A stretch of DNA of 7,973 nucleotides from Eudoraea sp. (GTDB lineage: Bacteria > Bacteroidota > Bacteroidia > Flavobacteriales > Flavobacteriaceae), in NCBI GenBank assembly GCA_013041785.1, contig JABDRK010000430.1:1-7973 (forward strand). Reading direction: 5' to 3'. Positions 6,917 to 7,973 of this stretch are shown in pieces (position 1 is the stretch's first letter; every line of letters starts with the position of its first letter). The notes below the pieces were generated by a model. That model was not told the DNA's origin and did no database searches. It saw only the letters and a list, made by a program, of their open reading frames with translations. The position numbers were made by a program, and so were the translations under genes.

Positions 6917-6940
6917 GGCCCTGAGTATTCAGGGCCTTAT
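6917..6940 (+). terminator. Rho-independent terminator after the small membrane protein gene
   Basis: GGCCCTGA (6917-6924) and TCAGGGCC (6929-6936) form a perfect 8-bp GC-rich stem with a four-base loop, followed by TTATT. It starts 12 bases after the stop codon at 6904. An outer TTGAT/ATCAA pair (6901-6905 and 6943-6947) could lengthen it. The T-tract is short and interrupted, but position and stem strength make this a good candidate. Confidence 0.65.
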
Positions 6941-6942
6941 TG

Positions 6943-7302
6943 ATCAATTTGCCTGTTAACATTCATAACTACATTTTAATGTCAGGGATTACTTTATCAA
7001 AACTAGATCGTATCAAAGGTGTATTCTGTAAAAAAGTATTTCACCACGCCAGGTCTGCTCCTAAGAGCAATAGAGCAGAACAGGCCGAGAACTGTTTGTT
7101 TATAGGTTCAGTCTACCATGACGATTTACATTCAGCTGGATTTGGTGATAGTAATGCGTATGCTAAAAGCACAGCCCATATTGAATAGCAAACAGGATAA
7201 GTATGCAAGAATTCGAAAGAACCCATAAATCCTTTATTGCCTGGTACAACTATTTAAGCCAGTACGTTACTTCGAGGAAAACCAAACAGACCACTATAGA
7301 AG
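6943..7302. other. Region with only weak coding candidates before the lysozyme-like gene
   Basis: Two open frames could be read here on the plus strand; neither is recognised. The first could start at ATG 6979 (69 residues, stop ending at 7188; opening MSGITLSKLDRIKGVF) and has no Shine-Dalgarno sequence. The second starts at ATG 7203, behind AGGA (7194-7197), five bases upstream. It would give 85 residues ending at 7460, opening MQEFERTHKSFIAWYNYLSQ, and would overlap the lysozyme-like gene by more than 150 bases in another frame, so only its front part could be independent. Small hairpins are possible at 7056-7069 (TGCTC, loop CTAA, GAGCA) and, as an alternative, TCTGCTC (7054-7060) with GAGCAGA (7073-7079). 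The region should hold the promoter and leader of the lysozyme-like gene, but I could not locate a clear promoter. Confidence 0.4.
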
Positions 7303-7973
7303 ATGAAGAAAATGATAATCCTCCTGGTGGCTATGCTCACTGGGACCAGCCAAACAAATTATTCCCGGGAGACCATTTCCAAACCCCACGGGATCGAGGC
7401 AATACTAGATTTGCTCGAAAAAGGAAATGGCTCCTTGGGAATTTACCAGGGTGCAATTGATGTGATTTACGCACCTCCTTTTTTTACAGACTCCATCGCC
7501 TCAGACACTGCCGAATTCAGCAGACCTCCTTTTTTAGGAAAATCCTATAACGGATTCAAAGAGGCATTAGCCTTTCAGGAATCCCGAGGTGACTATTTTG
7601 CAATAAACTCCTTTGGTTACCTTGGGAAGTACCAATTCGGTGAGGGAACCCTGGAAGTGCTGAAAGTGGCGGACCCGGAGAAATTTTTAAACGACCCGAG
7701 ACTTCAGGAAGAGGTATTTTACGCTAACCTGGCCCGCAATAAATGGATCTTGAGGAGGGAAATAAAAAAGCATACCAATAAGGTTATACGCACGATAAAT
7801 ATTACCGAATCAGGGATATTGGCCGCCGCCCACCTCGCCGGTCCGGGCAATGTTAAAAAATACCTGCGTTCCGGAGGTAAACATAATGTACAGGACGCCT
7901 ACGGAACCCAAATTTCTGATTATCTGAGAAAATTTGCAGGCTATGATATCTCGAATGCCAGGGATTACAAGGG
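7303..7973 (+). CDS. Secreted lysozyme-like / SLT-type cell-wall hydrolase (3' end beyond the window)
   Basis: The first 223 residues of an enzyme cut by the window edge. The start MKKMIILLVAMLTGTSQT is a short Sec signal peptide (two Lys, then a hydrophobic core), so it should act in the periplasm or outside. Residues about 84-135 carry a lysozyme/lytic transglycosylase-type core: FKEALAFQESRGDYFAINSF, then GYLGKYQFGEGTL (105-117). Glu93 is the expected catalytic acid and GKYQF corresponds to the G-x-x-Q motif of the fold. Further on come FLNDPRLQEEVF, then AAAHLAGPGNVKKYLRSGG (174-192) and DAYGTQISDYLRKFAGY (198-214), all seen in this lysozyme-like group. An in-frame TAG at 7297-7299 fixes the start to ATG 7303 or ATG 7312. 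Between the signal peptide and the core, about 60 residues are of unknown fold. The predicted role is cleavage of peptidoglycan glycan strands. A phage-derived origin is possible, but no other phage genes are in view. Confidence 0.85.
   Translation, partial: MKKMIILLVAMLTGTSQTNYSRETISKPHGIEAILDLLEKGNGSLGIYQGAIDVIYAPPFFTDSIASDTAEFSRPPFLGKSYNGFKEALAFQESRGDYFAINSFGYLGKYQFGEGTLEVLKVADPEKFLNDPRLQEEVFYANLARNKWILRREIKKHTNKVIRTINITESGILAAAHLAGPGNVKKYLRSGGKHNVQDAYGTQISDYLRKFAGYDISNARDYK

Noticed and set aside
6591..7537. CCTCCTTTTT repeated three times (near 6593, 7473 and 7525), a possible repeat family
   Set aside because: The two downstream copies encode Pro-Pro-Phe in the lysozyme-like protein and the upstream one is a simple pyrimidine run. 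Chance and coding constraint explain them.

Overview
The window looks like a chromosomal segment of a Bacteroidota bacterium, most likely a marine Flavobacteriia-type organism. The evidence is a periplasmic tricorn-type protease with a beta-propeller start, starts that mostly lack a strong Shine-Dalgarno sequence and follow A-rich leaders, one candidate TTG/TAnnTTTG-type promoter, and moderate GC content. The genus cannot be determined from the sequence alone. No tRNA, rRNA, CRISPR array, insertion sequence or integrase was seen.

Left part, minus strand (1-2934). The first 512 residues of a secreted tricorn-like S41 protease run off the left edge. Upstream of it is a complete 12-helix APC-superfamily amino acid permease. 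A 311-base intergenic region (2935-3245) separates these from a divergent plus-strand block.

Centre, plus strand (3246-6486). Four tightly packed genes appear to form one operon. They encode a 120-residue coiled-coil protein, a 283-residue protein with a helical front half and a C-terminal longin/roadblock-like domain, a Ras/Rab-like small GTPase, and a soluble hybrid histidine kinase (PAS-like, HisKA, HATPase, REC). The first two proteins share an N-terminal motif, the last two junctions overlap, and the GTPase lacks the usual catalytic glutamine. Together they suggest a GTPase-controlled signalling module: an adaptor or regulator pair, a GTPase switch and a phosphorelay. This is the most interesting part of the window.

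Right part (6487-7973). After a possible 3' hairpin comes a small single-helix, very basic membrane protein. It is preceded by a perfect 20-bp palindrome and followed by a good GC-rich terminator. A stretch of about 400 bases with only weak coding candidates follows. The window ends inside a secreted lysozyme-like (SLT-type) cell-wall enzyme that is truncated by the right edge.
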